From the NCBI GenBank assembly GCA_965204695.1, contig OZ242007.1, positions 3,658,001 through 3,722,000 on the forward strand: 64,000 nt of DNA. The letters are read 5' to 3'. Source of the DNA: JAHEKD01 sp965204695 (GTDB lineage: Bacteria > Pseudomonadota > Gammaproteobacteria > Arenicellales > JAHEKD01). Under the pieces are notes generated by a model that worked only from the letters and a program-made list of their open reading frames with translations, did no database searches and was not told where the DNA came from. The position numbers and the translations under genes were made by a program. Positions 52,887 through 59,890 of this stretch are shown in pieces; within the stretch, counting starts at the first letter, position 1; each line of letters opens with the position of its first letter.

Positions 52887-53789
52887 ATGCCAGTTAAATT
52901 TGATGACAAGCTAGTAGTGGCGATTTCTTCCAGAGCTTTGTTTGATCTGGAAGAGGGGCATCGTATTTTTGAGCAACAAGGTATTGATGCATATTGCCAT
53001 TATCAAATCGAGCATGAAAACGATATTCTCGAACCTGGGGTTGCTTTCCCACTCGTTAAAAAATTACTCGCACTCAAGGATAGTCAAGATCAACCTCAGG
53101 TTGAGGTTATACTGATTTCACGTAATAGTGCAGATACTGGATTACGAGTATTCAACTCGATTCAGCATCATAAACTGGACATGACCCGGGCGGCATTTAC
53201 CGGTGGTGAAAGGCCTTACCGCTATTTAAAGGCGTTTACAGCACATTTGTTTTTATCAGCTGATCCCGAAGATGTACGCAAAACCCTTGAAGCAGGTTTT
53301 GCAGCGGCAACCATACTTCCGTCTAACAATACGGCGAGCCCAAATCCTGATGATCAACTTCGTATTGCCTTTGATGGAGATGCTGTACTGTTTTCTGATG
53401 AGGCGGAAAAAGTTTTTCAGCAACAGGGACTAGAGGCATTTACCAATGCAGAGCGTGAAGCGGCTGATAAACCCTTATTAGGTGGACCATTTAAATCAGT
53501 ATTAGCTGCATTGCATAAAATACAGTCTGAGCATGATCCTAAATATGGACCAATTCGGACTGCTTTATTTACCGCAAGAGCAGCACCAGCACATGAGCGA
53601 GTTATCCGTACATTACGAGAATGGGATATTCGCATTGATGAAGCGGTTTTCTTAGGTGGCATGGATAAAGGTGAGTTTTTAAAAACATTTGGTGCTGATA
53701 TTTTTTTCGATGACCAACAAGCACATTGCGATTCAACTCGTCAGCATGTGCCAACTGGGCATGTACCAAGCGGTGTTGTGAACGGTTGA
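52887..53789 (+). CDS. Cytosolic 5'-nucleotidase type (NT5C1A-like)
   Basis: 300 residues. The family start VVAISSRALFDLEEGHRIFE gives the HAD-like motif I Asp (FDLE), followed by VEVILISRNSADTGLRVFNS, FTGGERPYRYLKAF with the substrate loop, LRIAFDGDAVLFSDEAEKVF and a C-terminal FLGGMDKGEFLKTFGADIFFDD. These proteins are bacterial homologues of eukaryotic cytosolic 5'-nucleotidase 1A and dephosphorylate nucleoside monophosphates. The exact substrate is not shown. It follows the helicase gene by 6 bp and is presumably on the same transcript. Confidence 0.88.
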   Translation: MPVKFDDKLVVAISSRALFDLEEGHRIFEQQGIDAYCHYQIEHENDILEPGVAFPLVKKLLALKDSQDQPQVEVILISRNSADTGLRVFNSIQHHKLDMTRAAFTGGERPYRYLKAFTAHLFLSADPEDVRKTLEAGFAAATILPSNNTASPNPDDQLRIAFDGDAVLFSDEAEKVFQQQGLEAFTNAEREAADKPLLGGPFKSVLAALHKIQSEHDPKYGPIRTALFTARAAPAHERVIRTLREWDIRIDEAVFLGGMDKGEFLKTFGADIFFDDQQAHCDSTRQHVPTGHVPSGVVNG

Positions 53790-53889
53790 TGAATGAATTT
53801 TTAAATTCTTGTGGTAATTTTTTCATATTCAGTTTTAAGACAGTAAGCCGAATATATAACGTACTCAAAATATGCAAGGAGTTTTGTCA

Positions 53890-55278
53890 ATGAATAGTCT
53901 AAAGCTAGCTAAGCGATTCAATCGCAAACTGGTTTTATTGATAAGTATTTTTTCCATGGGGTTTGCAGCACCTACATTTGCAGCACTGCCCTTTGCAGTA
54001 GATGGTCAAGAGTTACCATCTTTGGCACCAATGCTGGAAGATGTTAGCTCAGCAGTTGTTAATATTTCTACATCAAGCACAGTTAAGGCAGAAGAAAATC
54101 CACTGTTTAAAGACCCTTTCTTTAGACGTTTTTTTGAAGGTTTGCCGCAACAGCCACGCAACAGAAAAAGCCAAAGCTTGGGTAGTGGCGTAATCATTAA
54201 TTCTGATGAAGGTTACATCGTGACTAATCACCATGTAGTTGGTATGGCAGATGAAATTACCGTACATCTTGAGGATGGCCGCCAATTTGAAGCAACTGTA
54301 GTCGGTAGTGATTCAAAAACTGATGTTGCGGTGATTAAAGTCAAAGCACGAAAATTGAATGCTTTACCACTTGGTGACTCAGATGTGCTGCGTGTTGGAG
54401 ATTTTGTAGTCGCGATTGGCAATCCATTTGGACTTGGCCATACAGTGACTTCGGGGATTGTTAGTGCCTTAGGCCGCAGTAACTTGAACATAGAAGAATA
54501 CGAAAATTTCATTCAAACTGATGCTTCAATTAATCCTGGAAACTCTGGTGGTGCACTGGTGAATTTACGTGGTGAATTAATCGGAATTAATACCGCCATC
54601 ATAGGTCGCGCCGGAAACGTAGGTATCGGGTTTGCAATTCCGGTCAATATGGTTAAAGACCTGGTTAACCAGTTAGTTGAATACGGTGAGGTAAAGCGTG
54701 GTCAACTAGGTGTTTACATCCAGGATTTGACACCAGAGTTGGCAGAAGCTTTGGGTCTTGATGATCAAACCGGCGCAGTAGTGACAGAAGTTATTCCTGG
54801 CACCTCAGCTGACGATGCTGGACTTGAGTCTGGTGATCTGATTACAGAAGTCAATGGTAAAAAAATCAAGGGAGCATCTAGCTTAAAAAACGCGGTTGGT
54901 TTGTTACGGGTGGGGAGTAAATTAAAAATTCGCTATGTCCGTGATGGACGTGAGAAGAGCCTGACAACCAAGGTCAAAGCTAGTCAGACTACAGAAGTGG
55001 CCGCAGTCGAAGATATCAAAGTTGAAGATGCGACTGATCGGCTTGAAGGTGCATCTCTGCGTGCAATGGACGGTGATGATGGTGTTTTGGTTGTTGATGT
55101 TGAGCCTGGTTCCCCAGCAGACGAGGCAGGTCTACTTCCTGATGATATTATCACCGAAGTTAACCGCGAAAAGGTCGATAGCCCAGATGATGTTGAGCAC
55201 TTGGCGAAAAAAGACCGTAAAAGAATATTGCTAAATATTCGCCGTGGCCAGGGTTCGATGTTCCTGGTTATCCGATAG
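53890..55278 (+). CDS. HtrA/DegQ-like periplasmic serine protease
   Basis: 462 residues from the ATG at 53890, 8 nt after AAGGAG; an upstream GTG/ATG frame is ignored. Signal peptide ends near TFA-ALP. Catalytic triad: His115 in VTNHHVVG, Asp145 in KTDVAVIK, Ser219 in INPGNSGGAL. The protease domain is followed by two PDZ domains (about 260-345 and 370-462), the plan of DegP/DegQ/MucD. It degrades and refolds misfolded envelope proteins. A terminator follows at once, so it ends its transcript. rpe comes after. Confidence 0.95.
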   Translation: MNSLKLAKRFNRKLVLLISIFSMGFAAPTFAALPFAVDGQELPSLAPMLEDVSSAVVNISTSSTVKAEENPLFKDPFFRRFFEGLPQQPRNRKSQSLGSGVIINSDEGYIVTNHHVVGMADEITVHLEDGRQFEATVVGSDSKTDVAVIKVKARKLNALPLGDSDVLRVGDFVVAIGNPFGLGHTVTSGIVSALGRSNLNIEEYENFIQTDASINPGNSGGALVNLRGELIGINTAIIGRAGNVGIGFAIPVNMVKDLVNQLVEYGEVKRGQLGVYIQDLTPELAEALGLDDQTGAVVTEVIPGTSADDAGLESGDLITEVNGKKIKGASSLKNAVGLLRVGSKLKIRYVRDGREKSLTTKVKASQTTEVAAVEDIKVEDATDRLEGASLRAMDGDDGVLVVDVEPGSPADEAGLLPDDIITEVNREKVDSPDDVEHLAKKDRKRILLNIRRGQGSMFLVIR

Positions 55279-55303
55279 TTCACAACGGTAACGCATGATA
55301 AGA

Positions 55304-55332
55304 TAGAGCCGGTTTTAACCGGCTCTTTTTTA
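55304..55332 (+). terminator. Rho-independent terminator of the HtrA gene
   Basis: AGAGCCGGTT/AACCGGCTCT separated by TT and followed by TTTTT. Confidence 0.92.
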
Positions 55333-55346
55333 TTTATGGTCATGGC

Positions 55347-55392
55347 CTAATTCGTCATTCCGCAAGCTCATAAAGCTGTCTGGAATCCAGTA
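55347..55392. repeat. Palindromic intergenic repeat
   Basis: A short element reading TAATTCGTCATTCCGCAAGC and ending CTGTCTGGAATCCAG, in the 211-bp gap before rpe. Its CATTCCG start and GGAATC end are those of the repeat family at 17.5, 22.7 and 61.9 kb. Confidence 0.5.
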
Positions 55393-55489
55393 TTGTTTAG
55401 TCTAGCTAGACGGGTGGCGTTCATGCTCTTAAACCGAATCAGTGCTAAAGCGAACATTAAATTTTCTTAGTTAGTGTAAGGACCTGTTT

Positions 55490-56158
55490 ATGAAAAATAT
55501 TATTGCGCCCTCAATTTTATCTGCTGATTTCGCTCGTCTCGGTGAAGATGTTGAGGCTGTGTTAAATGCCGGCGCAGACTGGGTTCATTTTGATGTAATG
55601 GATAATCACTACGTGCCTAATTTAAGTTTTGGCCCTTTGGTATGCCAGGCCTTGCGAGAGTACGGCATCACTGCTCCTATTGATGTGCATTTGATGATTG
55701 AACCGGTTGATCGAATCGTACCGGAGTTTGCGCAAGCGGGTGCTTCGTTAATCAGTTTTCACCCGGAAGCGTCCAAGCACGTAGACAGAACCTTACAGTT
55801 AATCAAAGAACACGATCTTCAATGTGGGTTGGTACTCAATCCGGCAACACCACTGAGTATACTTGATCATGTAATGGACCAGCTTGATTTGGTTTTATTA
55901 ATGTCAGTTAACCCCGGTTATGGTGGCCAGTCATTTATCCCCTATGTTGTGGACAAAATTGCGCTACTAAGAGAAATGATTAATGCCTCGGGTAAAGACA
56001 TTCGACTTGAGGTTGATGGCGGCGTGAAAGTTAATAATATTGGTGAGTTAGCTGCCGCGGGTGCAGATACATTTGTAGCCGGCTCAGCAATTTTCAATGA
56101 GCCCGATTATGCCGAGGTGATCAGGCAGATGCGAGAGGAAATAACTGCTAATGTCTAA
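55490..56158 (+). CDS. rpe: Ribulose-phosphate 3-epimerase
   Basis: 222 residues. TIM barrel with IAPSILSADFARLGEDVEAV, VHFDVMDNHYVPNLSFGPLV (metal-binding His and Asp), HLMIEPVDR, SFHPEAS, VLNPATPLSILDHVMDQLDL, MSVNPGYGGQSFIP and LEVDGGVKVNNIGELAAAGA. It interconverts ribulose-5- and xylulose-5-phosphate in the pentose phosphate pathway. It stands alone here. No terminator follows. Confidence 0.97.
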   Translation: MKNIIAPSILSADFARLGEDVEAVLNAGADWVHFDVMDNHYVPNLSFGPLVCQALREYGITAPIDVHLMIEPVDRIVPEFAQAGASLISFHPEASKHVDRTLQLIKEHDLQCGLVLNPATPLSILDHVMDQLDLVLLMSVNPGYGGQSFIPYVVDKIALLREMINASGKDIRLEVDGGVKVNNIGELAAAGADTFVAGSAIFNEPDYAEVIRQMREEITANV

Positions 56159-56448
56159 CGTATTCATTTTAGTATAGATACACTAACAGTTAAAAATACT
56201 GTAATTATCATTCCTTATTGTGAATTAATTGTCCTAATCAAATCATTTCTAAGCTGCCTGCACGGCAGTTAAGAGTAATGATATTTCAAAAACATGATGA
56301 AAAACAACTAAATAGCTCATTTTTAGCTATTTATCCAATGTGAAACGCCTGATTTGTAACTTATTGATTTTTAAAGAACTATTTTGAGTGCCCAAAATTT
56401 AGGTCAAAATTAATAATTTTTTGTAGCAGCAACCTGTTCAGTCATTAA
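56159..56448. other. Gap after rpe with an isolated CRISPR-type repeat and a weak hairpin
   Basis: 290 bp without a gene. It holds one type I-F-like repeat (56246-56273, listed separately) and an 8-bp AAATAGCT/AGCTATTT stem at 56310-56332. The remainder is AT-rich and unrecognised. Confidence 0.5.
56246..56273 (-). CRISPR. Solitary type I-F CRISPR repeat remnant
   Basis: On the minus strand, CTTAACTGCCGTGCAGGCAG followed by CTTAGAAA: 28 bases that match the type I-F repeat (GTTCACTGCC GTRYAGGCAG CTTAGAAA) at all but about two positions outside the variable loop. The CTGCC/GGCAG stem with its GTGCA loop is the Cas6f (Csy4) processing hairpin. No second copy is seen 60 bp either side, so this is one leftover repeat. 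It has the same orientation as the cas fragments 0.9 kb away. Confidence 0.8.
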
Positions 56449-56874
56449 TTAATCAAGACTTGACCACCTTAAACCTGAAAAACGGCTAAAGTCTCTATCG
56501 GTAGTCACCCATTCGCTGCCTGTCTCAATAGCTAATGCAGCATGATAAGCATCTGCAATTAAATTACCTTTTGCATTCGATTGCTTACACAATTTGGTAA
56601 ATATCCCCCAATGCCGTTCTTGTGGCGCTACAACGACACAATTCGGTTGATTGCGAATCTGCTCAACAAAGGCTAGCGCATCGCTGATAGAACTAGGTGG
56701 TGTAAATATTTTGGGATGCGTGACTACCCGAAGAAAACCACTCAGCACTAATTCAGATATGGCGAATGCTTCATCCGAATTAATTAATGCTTCTAACCAG
56801 TCCAATGCTTTGACATGTGACTCTGAATCTTCACGGTGCGCATAAACCAAAATATTAACGTCAGGCAGATACAT
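56449..56874 (-). CDS. vapC: PIN-domain toxin of a VapBC-type module
   Basis: 141 residues from the ATG at 56874 (MYLPDVNILVYAHRED); an ATG at 56883 is possible and overlaps the antitoxin more. Four acidic PIN residues are Asp5, Glu41, Asp108 (IADAYHAALA) and Asp126 or Asp128 (TTDRDFSRF), the expected RNase site. Toxins of this family cleave RNA and are neutralised by the upstream antitoxin. The start overlaps the antitoxin stop by 14 bp. It lies between a CRISPR repeat remnant and the cas6f remnant. Confidence 0.9.
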   Translation of the reverse strand: MYLPDVNILVYAHREDSESHVKALDWLEALINSDEAFAISELVLSGFLRVVTHPKIFTPPSSISDALAFVEQIRNQPNCVVVAPQERHWGIFTKLCKQSNAKGNLIADAYHAALAIETGSEWVTTDRDFSRFSGLRWSSLD

Positions 56875-57112
56875 CGTGTTCATCCATGAAATCAAGTAAC
56901 GAGGCAGAGTCATCCAGATCAATGCCGGGTTTTATGCCTTTACCATTAACTGTTTTAAGTTTAATAGTGCGTTTGGTTTTGGCGGAAGGTCGCTCCATCA
57001 GTTTCTCGCGCAACGCTTCTTCAACCGTTGCGGTGAAGGTTTTTCCATTAGCCATCGCGTATTCTTTGGCTTTTTTCAATAATTGCTCATCAAGTCGTAT
57101 AGTGGTTCGCAT
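56861..57112 (-). CDS. vapB: VapB-type ribbon-helix-helix antitoxin
   Basis: 83 residues. The N-terminus MRTTIRLDEQLLKKAKEYAM is a ribbon-helix-helix DNA-binding fold (beta strand MRTTIRLDE, then helices with TFTATVEEALREKL), the usual antitoxin and autorepressor. The acidic C-terminal part GIDLDDSASLLDFMDEHDVS is the toxin-inhibiting segment. It precedes and overlaps vapC, and its own promoter should lie in 57113-57180, where an AT-rich TTGACATATTTATGTC stretch with dyad symmetry is visible near 57133. Confidence 0.88.
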   Translation of the reverse strand: MRTTIRLDEQLLKKAKEYAMANGKTFTATVEEALREKLMERPSAKTKRTIKLKTVNGKGIKPGIDLDDSASLLDFMDEHDVSA

Positions 57113-57194
57113 ACATCAAAACATCTAATATTGACATATTTATGTCTATTATATCAAAATTCATTAATTAATGATGAATGAAATCCTTGGGCAA

Positions 57195-57410
57195 TTAGAA
57201 CCATGGAATCGTTGCCGTTTTGCTTAAACCGAAGGTATCAAAATTACCCGTTGTTGGTTCACTCGACAATTCACCAATAACAATATAACGTCTGTGTTTG
57301 TTTCCATTTGAGGAACTTTGCAATTCTAGATAAGGTAAATTGAGTCCTGGAGAAAACATTTTAGCTTTATAGTTATTCACATCTTTGTGATCTATTGAGC
57401 CACGTTTCAC
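57195..57410 (-). pseudogene. cas6f: Remnant of cas6f (csy4), C-terminal part only
   Basis: About 71 codons remain (Cas6f is about 187 residues). The fragment includes LNLPYLELQSSSNGNKHRRY and ends FDTFGLSKTATIPWF. The closing motif F-x-x-(Y/F)GLS-x-x-x-x-(V/I)PWF and the LPxxxLxSxSxG stretch are those of Csy4/Cas6f. The N-terminal half including the catalytic His/Ser region is missing and a TAA stop stands just before the fragment. It cannot make a working CRISPR RNA endonuclease. It follows the cas1 fragment after 13 bp. Confidence 0.8.
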
Positions 57411-57423
57411 TTATCGTCTTAAT

Positions 57424-57618
57424 TTAGCAGGTGACATATTCGATTGTTTTCGAGAGACTGTATTGTTTTTCAACGCTTTCTTCGGTGAGGTAAAGCACCC
57501 GGCATTTTTCCAGATAATAAATATTCGCGCGTTTGGAGTGTAATATCGCTTTTAAATCTGTAAGTTGTTCCACGTACGATTTATATTTTTCATTAATTAT
57601 TTTTAAGTATAAATTCAT
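57424..57618 (-). pseudogene. cas1: Remnant of type I-F cas1, N-terminal part only
   Basis: 64 codons. The segment LKAILHSKRANIYYLEKCRV matches the start of type I-F Cas1 (LKTILHSKRANLYYLxxCRV), followed by VLYLTEESVEKQYSLSKTIE and a stop. Cas1 is normally about 320 residues, so some 260 residues with all catalytic sites are missing. A type I-F operon would run cas1, cas2/3, csy1, csy2, csy3, cas6f; only the two ends remain here, side by side, which fits one large internal deletion. Confidence 0.78.
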
Positions 57619-57744
57619 TTGGGCTGCGCTGACAATGAATTTTTAAAATCTTTGATTCTGTGGGTATCTTTGATTGAATAGGCGTGGTTTAATGTGCTGT
57701 AAGTAGAATATTGAAACCGCTAATAATTTGGAGGTTCTAGGATT

Positions 57745-58695
57745 TTGCGGGCAGTTAAACTCATATTAGGCACGATGACATTTGCTGATCAGGCAAATTC
57801 ATCTGTATCACAAATTATGCTCGATCACTTCGTTGCGGCTGGGAATAATGAACTCGATACTGCTCATATGTATAACGATGGCAAAACTGAGGAATTATTG
57901 GGCAAGTTAATTACTGCGCAAACTCGTGATCAATTCTATATTGCCACTAAAGTTAACCCCTGGAACGACAATGGTTTGCAAGCTGATGAGGTAAAGCGTC
58001 AATTTGAAATTTCACTGAAGCGATTGAACACTGATTATGCCGATTTGCTTTATCTTCACTCGCCTGATCTTGACACTCCGATAGAGCAAACACTTGAAGC
58101 ATGCTGGGAATTATTTCAACAAGACAAATTTAAGGATTTTGGTTTAAGCAATTATGCGTCCTGGCAAGTGGCAGAAATAATGGAGATTTGTCGTTCCAAA
58201 GGCTGGATGCAACCAAAAGTTTATCAAGGTATGTATAACGCTCTGACACGAGATGTTGAACGTGAATTATTCCCTTGCTTAAGAAATTATGGCCTTAGCT
58301 TTTATGTCTATAACCCATTAGCAGGAGGGCTGTTGACAGGTAAGCATAGCTCATTCGAACGGACCCCGGATCAAGGACGTTTTGCGACTAATAATGATAC
58401 TTACCAGGATCGTTATTGGAAACAGGAATATTTTAAGGTCATTCAACAATTAAACAGTTGTTGTGAAACTGAAAATATAACTGCTACCCAAGCCGCATTA
58501 CGATGGTTGGCACATCACTCAAACTTGGCTGGCGAACATGGTGATGGAATAATTTTAGGTGCGAGTAAATCCGATCATTTGCTGGCTAATCTTGATGGCT
58601 GTAGTCAAGGTCCGTTGCCGAATTCTGTTATAGATATACTGGAACAAGGCTGGGAAACTGTCAGGCCTAATTGCATTAAATACTTTCGCCCTTAG
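57745..58695 (+). CDS. Aldo/keto reductase (AKR7-like)
   Basis: 316 residues from a TTG at 57745 with GGAGG 10 nt upstream. AKR tetrad and motifs: LGTMTFAD, the catalytic Asp/Tyr in ELDTAHMYNDGKTEELLGKL, the Lys in IATKVNPWN, LYLHSPDLDTPIEQTLEA, GLSNYASWQVAEI, YVYNPLAGGLLTGKH and the cofactor end GIILGASKSDHLLANLDG. The DTAHMY..GxxE pattern groups it with aflatoxin aldehyde reductase-like AKRs. NADPH-dependent carbonyl reduction; substrate unknown. It is followed by a Rieske oxygenase after 16 bp. Confidence 0.9.
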   Translation: MRAVKLILGTMTFADQANSSVSQIMLDHFVAAGNNELDTAHMYNDGKTEELLGKLITAQTRDQFYIATKVNPWNDNGLQADEVKRQFEISLKRLNTDYADLLYLHSPDLDTPIEQTLEACWELFQQDKFKDFGLSNYASWQVAEIMEICRSKGWMQPKVYQGMYNALTRDVERELFPCLRNYGLSFYVYNPLAGGLLTGKHSSFERTPDQGRFATNNDTYQDRYWKQEYFKVIQQLNSCCETENITATQAALRWLAHHSNLAGEHGDGIILGASKSDHLLANLDGCSQGPLPNSVIDILEQGWETVRPNCIKYFRP

Positions 58696-58711
58696 AAATT
58701 GGAGAATAACA

Positions 58712-59863
58712 ATGAATCATCTAGATATATCGTTATTTAAGCAGCAGTTAGCGAATGTTAAACCACCAATTGCAACTGCTCACTCATTATCCCCAGCCTG
58801 TTATAGCGATGCTGAGGTCCTCGAGTTAGAGAAGAAATATATTTTTTATGCTAACTGGATTGGCTTGGGCCGCTCAGATCAATGGCTTAACCCGGGTGAC
58901 TATTCAAGCTTAGATATTATAGGTGTTCCCATCATTGTACTCAGGGATAGTAAAAATACTCTGCGGGCATATGCCAATAGTTGCAGACATCGTGGCGCAA
59001 AATTGCTTGAGGGAGATGGTTCCTGTCAAGTCATTCGATGTCCGTTTCACCGCTGGACGTACGCGCTTGATGGGCACTTACTTACTGCGCCCAAAATCAA
59101 GAATAACAACAGCTTTGATTACGACCAATATGGCCTAATTGAGATTTTGATTGAAGAGCGCTTTGGCTTTGCTTTTTTAAATTTAGATGGCAAAGCTAAA
59201 GACATTGATGACTATTTACAGGGGTTTGAGCAGCTGCATGCGCCCTGGTCGTTTGATGAACTTGCCAGTTATAAACGCCATCAATTTGAAGTCGGTTGTA
59301 ATTGGAAGGCTTTTTTGGATGTTTTTAATGAGTATTATCACTTGCCCTATGTCCATCCTGATTCGATCAACAGTATCTACTTAGCACCAGAACCTAGCGA
59401 ACAGGTCGGCGGTGATTTCGCCTCACAATTTGGTGCCACAGAAGGTACTGGTGCTTTATTAGAATCTACACAACAATACATGTTGCCGAAAATTAAATCG
59501 CTGGATGAGCGTACGGCAAATGGGGCACGGTATAGCTGGGTATTTCCAAACATGACATTTGCGGCGGGAACCGAGTCGATCTGGATTTATGAGGCTTATC
59601 CTATAACGCCACAGCGTTCGAGTATCGTGCTGACACTGTGTTTTCCAGAATCAACAACCCAGGCGAAGGATTTTGAGTTTCGCGCTAATTACTATTTTGA
59701 GCGGTTATTGGCGGCTATCGATGAGGACATTGATGCATTAGAAAATCAGCAGCAGGGATTAAATTCTCCTTTAGCCCAGCCTGGTCGATTCAACCCCGAA
59801 CTGGAACCCAATGTCGCCAGTTTTGCAATTTGGTACGCCAAGCAGTTTGATGAATTGAGATAA
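58712..59863 (+). CDS. Rieske-type aromatic-ring-hydroxylating oxygenase, alpha subunit
   Basis: 383 residues. Rieske 2Fe-2S domain: CRHRGAKLLEGDGSCQVIRC then PFHRWTY, giving CxH and CxxH (about residues 91-114). Catalytic domain: NWKAFLDVFNEYYHLPYVHP with the two mononuclear iron histidines, and the final Asp near EDIDALENQQQG. This is the single-component-like group near choline or carnitine and glycine-betaine demethylases. No ferredoxin or reductase gene is adjacent, so the electron donor is unknown. It lies between an aldo/keto reductase and an ABC exporter on the same strand. Confidence 0.9.
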   Translation: MNHLDISLFKQQLANVKPPIATAHSLSPACYSDAEVLELEKKYIFYANWIGLGRSDQWLNPGDYSSLDIIGVPIIVLRDSKNTLRAYANSCRHRGAKLLEGDGSCQVIRCPFHRWTYALDGHLLTAPKIKNNNSFDYDQYGLIEILIEERFGFAFLNLDGKAKDIDDYLQGFEQLHAPWSFDELASYKRHQFEVGCNWKAFLDVFNEYYHLPYVHPDSINSIYLAPEPSEQVGGDFASQFGATEGTGALLESTQQYMLPKIKSLDERTANGARYSWVFPNMTFAAGTESIWIYEAYPITPQRSSIVLTLCFPESTTQAKDFEFRANYYFERLLAAIDEDIDALENQQQGLNSPLAQPGRFNPELEPNVASFAIWYAKQFDELR

Positions 59864-59890
59864 TCCGTTTAGTGTTAGATTACTCGTTAT

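Noticed and set aside
57195..57618. Two independent small genes
   Set aside because: Each fragment matches only one end of a much longer cas gene and neither has a plausible ribosome binding site, so they are treated as remnants.
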